Notes under the pieces: generated by a model
Databases searched by the model: none
What the model saw: only the letters and a program-made list of their open reading frames with translations
What the model was told of the DNA's origin: nothing
Part shown: one piece after another, positions 8,978-17,297 of the stretch
Layout: every line of letters begins with the position of its first letter
Position numbering within the stretch: position 1 is the stretch's first letter
Assembly: GCF_014138625.1 (NCBI RefSeq)
Contig: NZ_JACJHY010000005.1
Location: 62,001 to 126,000 of the forward strand
Length of the DNA stretch: 64,000 bases
Direction of reading: 5' to 3'
Origin: Aminobacter ciceronei
GTDB lineage: Bacteria; Pseudomonadota; Alphaproteobacteria; Rhizobiales; Rhizobiaceae
Made by a program: the position numbers and the translations under genes

Positions 8978-9679
8978 ATGGCCAATACGCTGCTTATGCC
9001 CAAGGCGACCGCTGTCTGGCTGGTCGACAACACAGCGCTTTCGTTCGACCAGATCGCGCAGTTCTGCTCGCTGCACCCGCTCGAGGTGAAGGCGATCGCC
9101 GACGGCGAATCGGCCCAGGGCATCAAGGGCATGGACCCGATCATGACCGGCCAGCTGACGCGCGCCGAGATCGCCAAGGGCGAGGGCGACATCAATCATC
9201 GCCTCAAGCTGTCGGATCCCAAGGTCCGCGTGCCCGAGACCAAGCGCAAGGGCCCGCGCTACACGCCGCTGTCGAAGCGCCAGGATCGCCCGAACGCCAT
9301 CTACTGGCTGGTCAAGAACCATCCGGAGCTCAAGGACGCGCAGATCTCGCGCCTCGTCGGCACCACCAAGGCGACGATCGAGCAGATCCGCGAGCGCAAG
9401 CACTGGAACATGGCGACGCTGACGCCGCTCGATCCGGTGGCGCTCGGCCTGTGCTCGCAGATCGACCTCGACATCGAAGTGCAGCGCGCCTCGCGCGGCC
9501 GCGAAGCCGCCGCCCCTGTCGGCGACACCTTGCTGCCGGCCTCGCTGACCGAGCGGTTGACGCCGGAGCAGGCCGCACCCAAGGACGAGGACAAGGAACT
9601 CGACGCCAACGCCGTGTTCGCCAAGCTCTCGGCCCTTCGCTCGAAGACGCCGGACGAGGACGAAGACGACAAGTTCTGA
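8978..9679 (+). CDS. trcR: Cell-cycle transcriptional regulator TrcR (DUF1013)
   Basis: The 233-residue product matches the alphaproteobacterial DUF1013 family, now named TrcR, a conserved regulator linked to cell-cycle control. The N-terminus MANTLLMPKATAVWLVDNT is characteristic. A helix-turn-helix-like region (FDQIAQFCSLHPLEVKAIADGE) follows, and a second one around residues 100-135 (ISRLVGTTKATIEQIRERKHW). The C-terminus is acidic. An AGAGGA Shine-Dalgarno sits 9 bases before the chosen ATG; longer upstream frames do not look family-like. An intrinsic terminator follows. Confidence 0.92.
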   Translation: MANTLLMPKATAVWLVDNTALSFDQIAQFCSLHPLEVKAIADGESAQGIKGMDPIMTGQLTRAEIAKGEGDINHRLKLSDPKVRVPETKRKGPRYTPLSKRQDRPNAIYWLVKNHPELKDAQISRLVGTTKATIEQIRERKHWNMATLTPLDPVALGLCSQIDLDIEVQRASRGREAAAPVGDTLLPASLTERLTPEQAAPKDEDKELDANAVFAKLSALRSKTPDEDEDDKF

Positions 9680-9700
9680 GGTTTTCCTCACACAAACTAA

Positions 9701-9724
9701 GGCCCCGCATTGCGGGGCCTTTTT
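9701..9724 (+). terminator. Intrinsic terminator after trcR
   Basis: An 8-bp stem GGCCCCGC / GCGGGGCC with a 3-nt loop is followed by five T (with the preceding C, CTTTTT). It ends trcR. The convergent serine hydrolase stops 36 bases away and may use the same hairpin. Confidence 0.85.
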
Positions 9725-9760
9725 CGTTTCCGGGTTGCTCCGATGTCTGCGGTCAGCAGG

Positions 9761-11230
9761 TCAGTCCGACAGCCGGGATGCCGGCATGTCGCGGCCGAAG
9801 CGGTGCAGGGTGAGGCCAGGTGATCGGTTCGATGCAGGGGCTGCGAAGGTGATGGCCGCCTCGACTTCCTTGTAGAAGAAGCGGTGCTCGCCTTCGGCGA
9901 ACAGCCGCAGTTTCGGCTGGCCGCTGAACTGGGCGTAAAGTGCGTCGTCCTCGCGCAGGACGGTGAGAACCACGTCGGGGGCGAGTTGGTAACGGCCGAC
10001 ATAGGTGTCGAACAGGCTGGGATCAACGGCGGCCTCGCTGTGCCGTGGCTTGACCCTTGTCAGCGGGATCTCGCGATTGAGCAGATGAAGGCCGATGTCG
10101 CTGACGCCTGTGTTGGCGTTGGACAGGACGACGACACCTCTGCGCGAGCCGGGATGAAAGCCGATGAAGGCGCTGTAGCCGCCGGTGCCGCCATCGTGCC
10201 AGGCAATCTCGCCATTGCTGCTTTTGATGACGATCCAGCCGAGCGCCGCCGAGGTCTCCTGTCCGCCGATGGCCCGCCGTGTCGCCAGCGTGCCGGCCAG
10301 GGCAATGGTCAGCGGAGTCTTGTTCGTGCTGACCGTCACCTGCAGCAGGTCGAGCAGGTCGTTGGCGCTTGAATGCAATGCGCCGGCGCCGGCAAAAGCG
10401 GGCATCTCCCAGTTGGGCGCAATCTCCAGCATGTCGTTGTGGCCGGTGGCCAGGCGCTTGCCGAGGCGAGGTGGCAATTCGATCGCCGTGCTGCGCATGG
10501 CCAGCGGGCCGCTGATGCGGTCGTGGACGAGGGCCTCGAAGCTCTTGCCGGCGCGGTGGGCAAGAGCCTGCCCCAGCAGCGCTGAGCCCAGGTTTGAGTA
10601 CTCATATTCTGTACCGATGTCGCGTGGCAGCTTGTAGCCTGACACGAAGGCATTCATTTCATCGACCGTGTAGTCGGCATAAGGATTGGTCTCATCGACC
10701 GGCTCGATGTTGTCGGGCATGCGCGGCAGGCCGGAGGTTTGCGTCGCGAGGTCAACGAGGGTGATCGCCTTGCCGCCCCGTTCCGGCACGGCGACGTTCA
10801 TAGGCAAGTACTTGGCCACCGGGTCGGTCAGGGCGACTTCGCCGCGCGCTGCCATATCGGCCAGCAACAGCCCGGTAAATACCTTGGTCACCGAGCCGAT
10901 CTCGAAGACGGTGTCGCCGTCGACTGGTCGCGGATCGAAGCCGCCGAGGTCGCCATGGGCAATGATGCTGCGCCCGTCCGGACCGATGGTGCCGACGACG
11001 ATGCCGACACTTCGCCTTTGGACGTCGATCCGGTCGGCGAGGATGCGGCGGATCTCCGCACCGGTTGGCATCTGACCCGACCAGTCGCCGGCAACTGCGG
11101 ACAAGACAATGGGCCTGTCTTGCTTGCGGTCGAGATAGAGCAGCCCGCCGGTCACGGCCGCTACGGTGAAAATGACGGTGGCTGCAGTCAGTGCACCTGA
11201 AAATGCGGAGGATATCCTGAGGCGTCTCAT
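9761..11230 (-). CDS. Serine hydrolase, class C beta-lactamase fold (paralogue 1)
   Basis: This 489-residue protein has a hydrophobic N-terminal segment (residues 12-33) that anchors it or serves as a signal. The catalytic domain has SVTK (Ser113-Lys116), the YSN triad at 211-213 and HDGGTGG at about 345-351 in place of KTG. These are the hallmarks of class C beta-lactamase/DD-peptidase-like hydrolases. A C-terminal domain of about 100 residues follows (TYVGRYQL, then beta-rich, FFYKEVEAAITF). It is the first of three tandem paralogues; substrates may be peptides or esters rather than antibiotics. Confidence 0.87.
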   Translation of the reverse strand: MRRLRISSAFSGALTAATVIFTVAAVTGGLLYLDRKQDRPIVLSAVAGDWSGQMPTGAEIRRILADRIDVQRRSVGIVVGTIGPDGRSIIAHGDLGGFDPRPVDGDTVFEIGSVTKVFTGLLLADMAARGEVALTDPVAKYLPMNVAVPERGGKAITLVDLATQTSGLPRMPDNIEPVDETNPYADYTVDEMNAFVSGYKLPRDIGTEYEYSNLGSALLGQALAHRAGKSFEALVHDRISGPLAMRSTAIELPPRLGKRLATGHNDMLEIAPNWEMPAFAGAGALHSSANDLLDLLQVTVSTNKTPLTIALAGTLATRRAIGGQETSAALGWIVIKSSNGEIAWHDGGTGGYSAFIGFHPGSRRGVVVLSNANTGVSDIGLHLLNREIPLTRVKPRHSEAAVDPSLFDTYVGRYQLAPDVVLTVLREDDALYAQFSGQPKLRLFAEGEHRFFYKEVEAAITFAAPASNRSPGLTLHRFGRDMPASRLSD

Positions 11231-11300
11231 GGCGATGCTGTCTCTGGGCGCTTGTTCGGCGCGACTGGCAAATCAAACAGCACTGTCTGGTCCCGGCAGA

Positions 11301-11316
11301 TTGCGAGAGCATTGCG
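11301..11316 (-). promoter_or_regulatory. Conserved element upstream of serine hydrolase 1
   Basis: TTGCGAGAGCATTGCG, read on the plus strand, lies 70 bases upstream of the start. It contains two TTGC half-sites 11 bp apart. Almost the same 16 bases recur upstream of the other two paralogues (13778 and 15131), which points to a shared regulator or promoter element. Confidence 0.6.
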
Positions 11317-11542
11317 GCGGCCGCGCTTGGCGCGGGTTGGCGGCTCGTTGAAGACGTCGCTTGCGTTTGCAGACGGCGCGTCGGTCGCTGCCGCTCCCTC
11401 GTTCTCGTCGGGCCAATCGTTGACGTCGCCGCCTTCAGATGAACTCCTCTTTCAACTGCCGGCTGGACAGCCGCCAAGCGCTCCGGGAAGATGTGGGCGC
11501 AAAGCGTTTGGGCGTGTGGTTGTGAATCCCAGGGAGGCGGCC

Positions 11543-12013
11543 ATGAGCAGCGATACCGAATATCTACGTCTTGCCGTGAAGATCGCCGGGGAGAGCCGGG
11601 CCAGCGGCAACCATCCGTTCGGGGCGGTCCTTGTCGGGCCGGAGGGCGACGTGCTGCTTTCCTCCGGCAACACCTACGCGCAGGATCGCGGCGTTGGCCA
11701 TGCAGAGGCGAATGTGGCCCGCGCGGCCGCTCAGCAATACCAACCGGCCTTTCTCGAACGATGCACCTTGGTGACCTCGATGGAGCCGTGCTGCATGTGC
11801 GCCGGGGCCTGTTACTGGGCTGGCATCGGCACCGTGGTTTATGGGCTGAGCGAAAAGCGGTTGGCCGAGCTCACCGGAGACAACCCGGAAAACCTGACGC
11901 TCGACCTCAGCTGCCATCAGGTGTTTGCCGCCGGACGGCGCCATGTCGCGGTACGTGGTCCATTCCCTGAGCTCGAAGACGAGATCGTCAACGACCATAA
12001 GGATTTCTGGTGA
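11543..12013 (+). CDS. Nucleoside deaminase (cytidine/deoxycytidylate deaminase family)
   Basis: The 156-residue enzyme is a zinc-dependent deaminase of the CMP/dCMP and guanine/tRNA-adenosine deaminase class. The zinc-binding HAE motif (GHAEANVARA) is near residue 54 and PCCMCAGA near 84, the two canonical ligand sets. HPFGAVLV before them is typical of guanine/adenosine-type deaminases. Start chosen at 11543 because GGAGG lies 6 bases before it; an open frame further upstream lacks family similarity. It lies in opposite orientation between two serine hydrolases, with no clear functional link. Confidence 0.88.
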   Translation: MSSDTEYLRLAVKIAGESRASGNHPFGAVLVGPEGDVLLSSGNTYAQDRGVGHAEANVARAAAQQYQPAFLERCTLVTSMEPCCMCAGACYWAGIGTVVYGLSEKRLAELTGDNPENLTLDLSCHQVFAAGRRHVAVRGPFPELEDEIVNDHKDFW

Positions 12014-12204
12014 CAGAGCACGTCAAGCCGGGTTGATGGAATAGTCAGCCTGATCACGTCATCGCCAATGCGATTGGTGGCAATCAGCACGAACTGCGCG
12101 CCGCCCGTTTGGCGTGACGGGTAGCCAAAACGACAGGCGCGCTGCGCCAAGTGGATCGGCGGCCACGCGCCGGAGGCGTTCCCGGCTCCCCGCCCCAAAG
12201 CGAA

Positions 12205-12226
12205 AGGCCCCGCGTCGACGGGGCCT
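12205..12226 (-). terminator. Intrinsic terminator of serine hydrolase 2
   Basis: Stem AGGCCCCG / CGGGGCCT (8 bp, 6-nt loop); on the minus strand it is followed by TTTCGCTTT. It lies 21 bases past the stop codon of the second serine hydrolase. Confidence 0.7.
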
Positions 12227-12246
12227 GTTCTTTGCTCACGGGCAGG

Positions 12247-13716
12247 TCAGTCGGTCACGCGCGGGGCTGAAATGTGCTCGCCGAACTGATGCAAGGTCAG
12301 GCTTGGCGAGGGGCTGGCATCGGCTTGTGTGAAAGTGATCGCGGCCTCGACGTCCTTGTAGAAGAAGCGGTGTCCTCCCTCGGGGAAGAGACGGAACCTG
12401 GGTTGGTCGGTCAGCTGGGCAAACAGCTTGTCGCCATCGCGGGTGATGTCGAACACCATCTTCGGTGCCAGCTGATAGCGGCCGACATAACCGTCAAGCA
12501 GCTTCGGGTCGATGACGGCCTCGACCGGCTTCGGCTTCGGCTCGGAAAGCGGAATGTCCCGGTTGAGCAGGTGCATGCCGATATCGTTGACGTCGGCGTC
12601 GGAATTGGACAGCACGACGACACCCGTTCTGGAGGCCGGATGGAAGCCGAAGAAGCTGACGAAACCACCGGTGCCGCCGCTATGCCAGACGATGTCGCCC
12701 GATGAGCTTTCGGTGATCATCCAGGCGAGGCCGACCTGCGTGCCGTCGTTGACCGGCTTGCGCTTGACGCTCGCCGCGGCAACAGCGTCGCTGAGCGGCG
12801 ACTTTTCAGTGCTCACCGCCATGGCCAGCAGGTTGAGCAGATCGTTGGCCGACGAGCGCAACGCGCCGGCACCGGCTATGGCCGGAAGATCCCAATTGGG
12901 AACAGGCTGCAGGTCGCCATTATGGCCGGTGGCCATGCGTCCGGCGAGTTCGGGCGAAAGCGTGATGGCCGTGCTCGACATGCCGAGCGGGTTGGTGATG
13001 CGCTGGGTCACCAGCGTCTCGTAGTCGACGCCGGCGCGGCGAGCCAGCGCATGGCCGAGCAGGCCGAAACCGGTGTTGGAATATTCGAAATCGGCACCGA
13101 TGTCGCGCGGCAGCTGATAGCGCGACAGGAAGCGATAGAGCTGTTCGGTGGTGTAGGCGGCATAAGGATTGAGCGTGTCCGGCGGCTCCAGGTCGTCGGG
13201 CAGGCTCGGCAGGCTGGAGTGATGGGTGGCCAGGTCGGCAAGGGTGATCGACTTGCCGGCGCGCTCGGGCACGGTGACGCCTTCAGGCATGTATTTGGCA
13301 AGCGGGTCGTCGAGCCCGACTTCGCCACTGGCCACCATGTCGGCGAGCAGCAGGCCGGTGAAGCCCTTGGTGATCGAACCAATCTCGTAGACGGTGTTGC
13401 CGTCGACCTTGCGCGGATCGTTGGCGCCAAACTTGCCATGGGCAACGATGCTGCGGCCATGCGGCCCGATCGTGCCAACGACGATGCCGACGCTTTCGCG
13501 CCTTATGTCGATACGCTCGGCAAGGATCTTGGCGATCTCCTTGTCGGCGGGGAAGGAACTGGACGGCATGCTGGCCGAGGCTTTGGTCACGGCAAATGGT
13601 CCTTCGATCTGGCGGTCAAGGGAAAGCAGGCCGGTCAAGAATGTGGCGACGGACAGGATTGCGGTGGCGGCAGCAATGGCGCGTGAGCGCATAAAGGATT
13701 TTCTTGCGGATTTCAT
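12247..13716 (-). CDS. Serine hydrolase, class C beta-lactamase fold (paralogue 2)
   Basis: This paralogue of the hydrolase at 9761 has 489 residues from the ATG at 13716 and the same length and layout. An N-terminal hydrophobic segment (AIAAATAILSVATFLTGLL) is followed by SITK, a YSN triad (FEYSNTGFG) and HSGGTGG, then the C-terminal beta-rich domain (GYVGRYQL, FFYKDVEAAITF). The active-site residues are intact. The frame is open for 34 more codons upstream, but that stretch runs into the shared upstream element and looks non-coding. Sequence conservation with paralogue 1 is high throughout, indicating tandem duplication followed by divergence. Confidence 0.87.
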   Translation of the reverse strand: MKSARKSFMRSRAIAAATAILSVATFLTGLLSLDRQIEGPFAVTKASASMPSSSFPADKEIAKILAERIDIRRESVGIVVGTIGPHGRSIVAHGKFGANDPRKVDGNTVYEIGSITKGFTGLLLADMVASGEVGLDDPLAKYMPEGVTVPERAGKSITLADLATHHSSLPSLPDDLEPPDTLNPYAAYTTEQLYRFLSRYQLPRDIGADFEYSNTGFGLLGHALARRAGVDYETLVTQRITNPLGMSSTAITLSPELAGRMATGHNGDLQPVPNWDLPAIAGAGALRSSANDLLNLLAMAVSTEKSPLSDAVAAASVKRKPVNDGTQVGLAWMITESSSGDIVWHSGGTGGFVSFFGFHPASRTGVVVLSNSDADVNDIGMHLLNRDIPLSEPKPKPVEAVIDPKLLDGYVGRYQLAPKMVFDITRDGDKLFAQLTDQPRFRLFPEGGHRFFYKDVEAAITFTQADASPSPSLTLHQFGEHISAPRVTD

Positions 13717-13777
13717 CGGCTTGCTTTTCGAACTGGCGTTGTCGCTTGGGAACTGGTGCCCATCTGGCAGGATGAGA

Positions 13778-13793
13778 TTGCAAGAGCATTGCG
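13778..13793 (-). promoter_or_regulatory. Conserved element upstream of serine hydrolase 2
   Basis: TTGCAAGAGCATTGCG (plus-strand reading) lies 61 bases upstream of the start. It differs at one base from the copies at 11301 and 15131. Confidence 0.6.
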
Positions 13794-13881
13794 GGGGCAT
13801 GCCTTGTCCGATGAGCAAAAAAGACCGCGCCTGGGAGCGGAGCCTTTTTCGTTGACGCCAATGCTGGAGGTCAGAGGCTGG

Positions 13882-15081
13882 TCAACCGGGAATGGGGCCA
13901 TTGGCGGGCAGGACGAGCGACCTGAGCACCTGCACGCCGATGTCCTCGATGCCGACATTGGTGTTGGACAGGATGACGACGCCGACCTTCGTTCGGGGGT
14001 GGAAGGCGATGAACGAGCTGAAGCCGCCGGTGCCGCCATTGTGCCAGATGACCTCGCCGGTGGCGTTCGTGGTCACGACCCAGCCAAGGGCGGTGGCTCC
14101 GCCGTCGGTGATCTGTCTGCGTGTCGCGAGCGTTGTGGCAAGCGTCTTGGAAAGCCGCACGGCCCGGGGTGTCTGGCGCTGGCCAAGCGCCATTTCGAGG
14201 AAGACCAGAAGGTCGTTGACCGACGAGCGCAGCGCGCCCGCGCCGGCGAGCGTGGGGAGGTCCCAGTTGGGAACGCCGGCCAGCGCGCTGTCATGTCCGC
14301 GCGCCATGCGTTTCGCGAGGTCGTGGGTGAGCGTGATTGCGGTGCTGGACATTCCGAGCGGGTCGGTGATGCGCTGCCTCACAAGCGTTGCGTAGTCGAC
14401 GCCGGCGCGGCGGGCGAGCGCATGGCCGAGCAGGCCGAAGCCGAGATTGGAATATTCGTACTCGACGCCGATCCTGCGCGGCAGGATGTAGCCCGACAGG
14501 AAGGCGTAGAGTTGTTGGGTGGTATAGTCGGCATAAGGATTGGCCTCATCGGCTGGCGCCAGATTGTCGGGCAGCCGCGGCAGCCCCGACATGTGGGTGG
14601 CAAGGTCGGTGAACGAGATCGTCTTGCCGTCGCGTCCGGGCATTGTGACGTCTTCGGGCAGGTATCTGGCAACAGGGTCGTTCAGGGCAACTTCGCCACG
14701 CTCGGCCATGTCGGCAAGCAGCATGGCGGTGAACACCTTGGTGATGGATCCGATCTCGAACAGCGTGTCGCCATCGACGGGACGTGGATCGGCGATGCCG
14801 AACCTGCCATGCGACACCACGCTGCGGCCCTTGGGGCTGACGATGCCGACGACGATGCCGACGCCTTGCTTGTGTTCGTCGATACGCTCGGCAAGCAGCG
14901 CGCGAACCTTGGCGCCTGCCGGGATGCTGCCAGCGGCATTCGCCGTCGAGGTGACCAAGGGGCGCTCGATCAGGCGGTCGAGATAGAGCAGGCCGCTCGA
15001 AAAGGCGGCGATCGTCAGGATCGCGGCGGTGGCTGTCATTACGCCCTGGAGCGCCGTCTTCTTCTTGGCTGGGCCAGTCAT
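13882..15081 (-). CDS. Serine hydrolase, class C beta-lactamase fold (paralogue 3, short)
   Basis: The third paralogue has 399 residues from the ATG at 15081. It keeps the hydrophobic N-terminus, SITK, YEYSNLGFG and HNGGTGG. It stops at NGPIPG, right after the catalytic domain, so the 100-residue C-terminal domain present in paralogues 1 and 2 is missing. The remaining enzyme should still fold and be active, because many family members consist of the catalytic domain alone. A GTG two codons upstream is an alternative start. The stop is followed by non-coding sequence, so this may be an ancestral short form or a truncated duplicate. Confidence 0.85.
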   Translation of the reverse strand: MTGPAKKKTALQGVMTATAAILTIAAFSSGLLYLDRLIERPLVTSTANAAGSIPAGAKVRALLAERIDEHKQGVGIVVGIVSPKGRSVVSHGRFGIADPRPVDGDTLFEIGSITKVFTAMLLADMAERGEVALNDPVARYLPEDVTMPGRDGKTISFTDLATHMSGLPRLPDNLAPADEANPYADYTTQQLYAFLSGYILPRRIGVEYEYSNLGFGLLGHALARRAGVDYATLVRQRITDPLGMSSTAITLTHDLAKRMARGHDSALAGVPNWDLPTLAGAGALRSSVNDLLVFLEMALGQRQTPRAVRLSKTLATTLATRRQITDGGATALGWVVTTNATGEVIWHNGGTGGFSSFIAFHPRTKVGVVILSNTNVGIEDIGVQVLRSLVLPANGPIPG

Positions 15082-15130
15082 TTGCACATGTCTCGTAAAT
15101 CATCCGGGACCGCTTGGTGGCTGGTCCGGG

Positions 15131-15146
15131 TTGCGAGAGCATTGCG
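15131..15146 (-). promoter_or_regulatory. Conserved element upstream of serine hydrolase 3
   Basis: TTGCGAGAGCATTGCG (plus-strand reading) is identical to the copy at 11301 and lies 49 bases upstream of the start. The flanking CTGGTCC is also shared with the first copy. Confidence 0.6.
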
Positions 15147-15200
15147 TGTGGCGGACCGTCTCGCGGAGACGGTCCGGAACGCGCCAAAAGTCGAGCCGGC

Positions 15201-15635
15201 TTATGTGCTGGCGATGAATTTCAGGATGCCGGCAATGCCCGAGCCCGTGGTGCCGTCCTTGCGGTCGGACGGATGGTTGATGCCGTCCATGACCGGGACC
15301 TCGATGAAGTCGAACGGGCTGATGCCCTGAAGGACAGCGGCATTGACGCCAAACTGGTTGGGGTTCGAACGGCGCTGGTGATGGGTGTAGATGCCGCATT
15401 TCGAGCAGAAGTAGTGCTTCGCCGCCCGGGTGTTGAATTCGTAGGTGGTCAGAGCTTCCTGGCCGGCCAGGACATCGACGCCGCCGAGATCGGCCGACAG
15501 TGCAACCGCGCCTCGCATCCGGCAATAGGAGCAGGTGCAGCGCCGAGCGCTGCGCAGGCCGTCCGACAGCCTGACGCGCAGGCACACCGTGCCGCAATGG
15601 CATGCGCCGTCGATTTCTCGGATATCCATGTCCAT
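15201..15635 (-). CDS. GFA family protein (Mss4-like zinc fold)
   Basis: The 144-residue protein belongs to the glutathione-dependent formaldehyde-activating (GFA) family, small zinc proteins of the Mss4 fold. The cysteine ligands are visible: CHCGTV near residue 12, CTCSYC near 33, and CSKCG near 78. The founding member catalyses S-hydroxymethylglutathione formation, but most relatives have no proven activity. A second, different GFA gene lies at 52155. The gene follows a WYL regulator, with a terminator between them, so it is probably its own unit. Confidence 0.88.
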   Translation of the reverse strand: MDMDIREIDGACHCGTVCLRVRLSDGLRSARRCTCSYCRMRGAVALSADLGGVDVLAGQEALTTYEFNTRAAKHYFCSKCGIYTHHQRRSNPNQFGVNAAVLQGISPFDFIEVPVMDGINHPSDRKDGTTGSGIAGILKFIAST

Positions 15636-15708
15636 GTGCAGTCACCTCTTCCGCCTCGTATCCCGAACCTAGCGGCATGCAGGATGGTTGGGTATGGCTG
15701 CGGGGCAC

Positions 15709-15738
15709 AAAAGAAAAGTCCCGGCGCGTTGCCGGGAC
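15709..15738 (-). terminator. Intrinsic terminator of the WYL regulator
   Basis: An 8-bp stem GTCCCGGC / GCCGGGAC with a 5-nt loop, followed on the minus strand by TTTTCTTTT, lies 35 bases past the WYL gene stop codon. Confidence 0.8.
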
Positions 15739-15772
15739 AGTTTGGGAGGGGCGGGGAGGGAAACTGCGGTTG

Positions 15773-16489
15773 TCAGCCGCCGGAGCTGCGGTCGTGTGTG
15801 CCATAGGATTCGCTGCGTTCGACGCTGCGGTAGTAGTCGACAAGCAGCTTGCCGCGCTCGGGCTTGAAGCCGCGGCCGGCAGAAGTGACCGCCGAGATGC
15901 GGTCGATGCGGAAGGCGCGGAAGTCGTTGCGCATCTCGCACCAGGCGATCAGCGTCCAGACCTTGCCCCAGAACCATAGGCCGAGCGGGCGGACCTCGCG
16001 GGCAGAGCCGCGGCCGGCTTCGTCATTGTAGTCGAGCTTGAGCACCTGGCGCTTTTCGACGGCGCGCTCGATCAGGTCGATCGCCTCGCGGTCGGCGTCT
16101 GACACCACCCACATCGGCGTGTGGATCTCGGTGCGGGCGATGCGGTCCTTTTCCGAGTCGGGCAGGACCGCGCCGATCTTGACCAGCGCTTCGTCGGCGG
16201 CACGCGCCATGGCGGCGCCACCAAAGGCGCGGACCATGCGGGCGCCGGCAACCAATGCTACGATTTCGTCCCGTGTGAACATCAGCGGCGGAAGGTCGAA
16301 ACCCTCCCTCATCATATAGCCCACCCCGGCCTCGCCATCGATCGGCACACCCGTCGATTGCAGGTCGGCGATGTCGCGATAGATCGTGCGCTCGGAAACC
16401 TCGAGCCACGCGCCCAGCTTGTGCGCGGTCACCAGGCGGCCGCCGCGGAGATGCTGTACGATCTGGAACAGCCTGTCGGCGCGTCTCAT
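15773..16489 (-). CDS. HTH-WYL transcriptional regulator (YafY family)
   Basis: The 238-residue DNA-binding protein has an N-terminal winged helix (HTH_11; VTAHKLGAWLEVSERTIYRDIADLQ at about residues 20-45). A WYL domain follows in the C-terminal half, which senses a ligand, often a nucleic acid or nucleotide. The WYL region reads REVRPLGLWFWGKVWTLIAWC followed by DFRAFRIDRI, typical of YafY-type single-subunit regulators. It lies downstream of a DJ-1 gene and a DUF1127 gene and near two matching inverted repeats (16642 and 17515) that could be its operators. Confidence 0.88.
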   Translation of the reverse strand: MRRADRLFQIVQHLRGGRLVTAHKLGAWLEVSERTIYRDIADLQSTGVPIDGEAGVGYMMREGFDLPPLMFTRDEIVALVAGARMVRAFGGAAMARAADEALVKIGAVLPDSEKDRIARTEIHTPMWVVSDADREAIDLIERAVEKRQVLKLDYNDEAGRGSAREVRPLGLWFWGKVWTLIAWCEMRNDFRAFRIDRISAVTSAGRGFKPERGKLLVDYYRSVERSESYGTHDRSSGG

Positions 16490-16641
16490 CGATTACCCCT
16501 CAAGTCTCGCGCTGTTCTTGGCCAAGTGGGGGCGCCTGGCGTCGATGACAATGCGCGTCGTCAAAATCTCAGTCCGGAATGTCGCCAAGCGCCTGGCACA
16601 GGGCGACCGATATGCGAACCGTTCATCCTATCATCGCACAA

Positions 16642-16669
16642 GGCTCCTGACAGCGTATTGTCAGGAGCC
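16642..16669. promoter_or_regulatory. Inverted repeat, candidate operator (copy 1)
   Basis: The 11-bp arms GGCTCCTGACA / TGTCAGGAGCC flank a 6-nt spacer. The repeat overlaps the stop codon of the DJ-1 gene and lies about 155 bases upstream of the WYL regulator start. No T-run follows on either strand, so it is not a terminator. A second copy with the same nine inner arm bases is at 17515. Confidence 0.55.
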
Positions 16670-17272
16670 GTCACCATGTCCGTGCGCTGCCCCGGCATGC
16701 TCGCGGGCAAACATGGCGCGCATCTCGCCGATCTGGCCGACGAGTTCGGGGTAGAGCATCTCGAGGAAGGCGGCGGCGAAGGTGCCGGGCGCGGAGCCGG
16801 GGGCGGAGACAATGTTGCTGTCGGCGACGGCGTGCGGCACGTCCTGGTAGCCCTGAGCGCCGGCGTAGGCAGGCTCATGCCCGAGGATCCAGTCGCGGCC
16901 GTTGCTGGTGTGGGAGACACCGTCGAACAGGCCGGCACGGGCGAGCGCAAGGGTGCCGGCGCAGATGCCGCCGACGACGCCGCCGCGCCCGGCGACAGCC
17001 TTCAGCAGTGGCGAGACATCAGGCGCTTCCTTCGACGCCCAGCGATCCGAGCCGATGACGGCGACAGCGTCGAGATCCATGTTTTCCGCGGGGTTGGCGC
17101 CGCGTGTCGGCGACAGGCTGAAGCCGGCGATCGAGGTCAGCGGTGCCTCGTGCGGCGAAATCGCGATCGCGCGCGCGCCGAACCACTCGGCCGCCGAAGC
17201 GGCCAGAAGGCCATACTCCCAGTCGGCATAACCTTCGATGAACAGGACACCGATCGTCTTGGCTGTGGTCAT
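16661..17272 (-). CDS. DJ-1/PfpI family protein
   Basis: The 203-residue protein has the class I glutamine amidotransferase-like (DJ-1/PfpI) fold. The nucleophile elbow is GGICAGTLALA with Cys near residue 99, and a conserved acidic residue occurs early (FIEGYADWEYG). Family members include proteases, deglycases, chaperones and isonitrile hydratases, and the sequence does not decide which. It starts 25 bases after a DUF1127 gene, so the two may be cotranscribed. The stop codon lies within an inverted repeat. Confidence 0.82.
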   Translation of the reverse strand: MTTAKTIGVLFIEGYADWEYGLLAASAAEWFGARAIAISPHEAPLTSIAGFSLSPTRGANPAENMDLDAVAVIGSDRWASKEAPDVSPLLKAVAGRGGVVGGICAGTLALARAGLFDGVSHTSNGRDWILGHEPAYAGAQGYQDVPHAVADSNIVSAPGSAPGTFAAAFLEMLYPELVGQIGEMRAMFAREHAGAAHGHGDGS

Positions 17273-17297
17273 GGGCGTGTCCCCTCTGTCGGGTGTG

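Noticed and set aside
11917-12198. Minus-strand frame reading RFGYPSRQTGGAQFVLIATNRIGDDVIRLTIP
   Set aside because: Protein-like in part, but it overlaps the deaminase 3' end, has no good ribosome-binding site and ends in low-complexity sequence. It might be a remnant; not enough to call.
15118-15146. CRISPR-like repeat because of the recurring 16-bp element
   Set aside because: Only three copies, about 1.4-2.5 kb apart, each directly upstream of a paralogous gene, so it is a promoter element.
13756-15330. Long plus-strand open frame of 524 codons opposite the third serine hydrolase
   Set aside because: It is antisense to a gene with intact catalytic motifs, and its translation has low-complexity Gly/Ala/Arg composition and no domain. 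High GC creates such frames.
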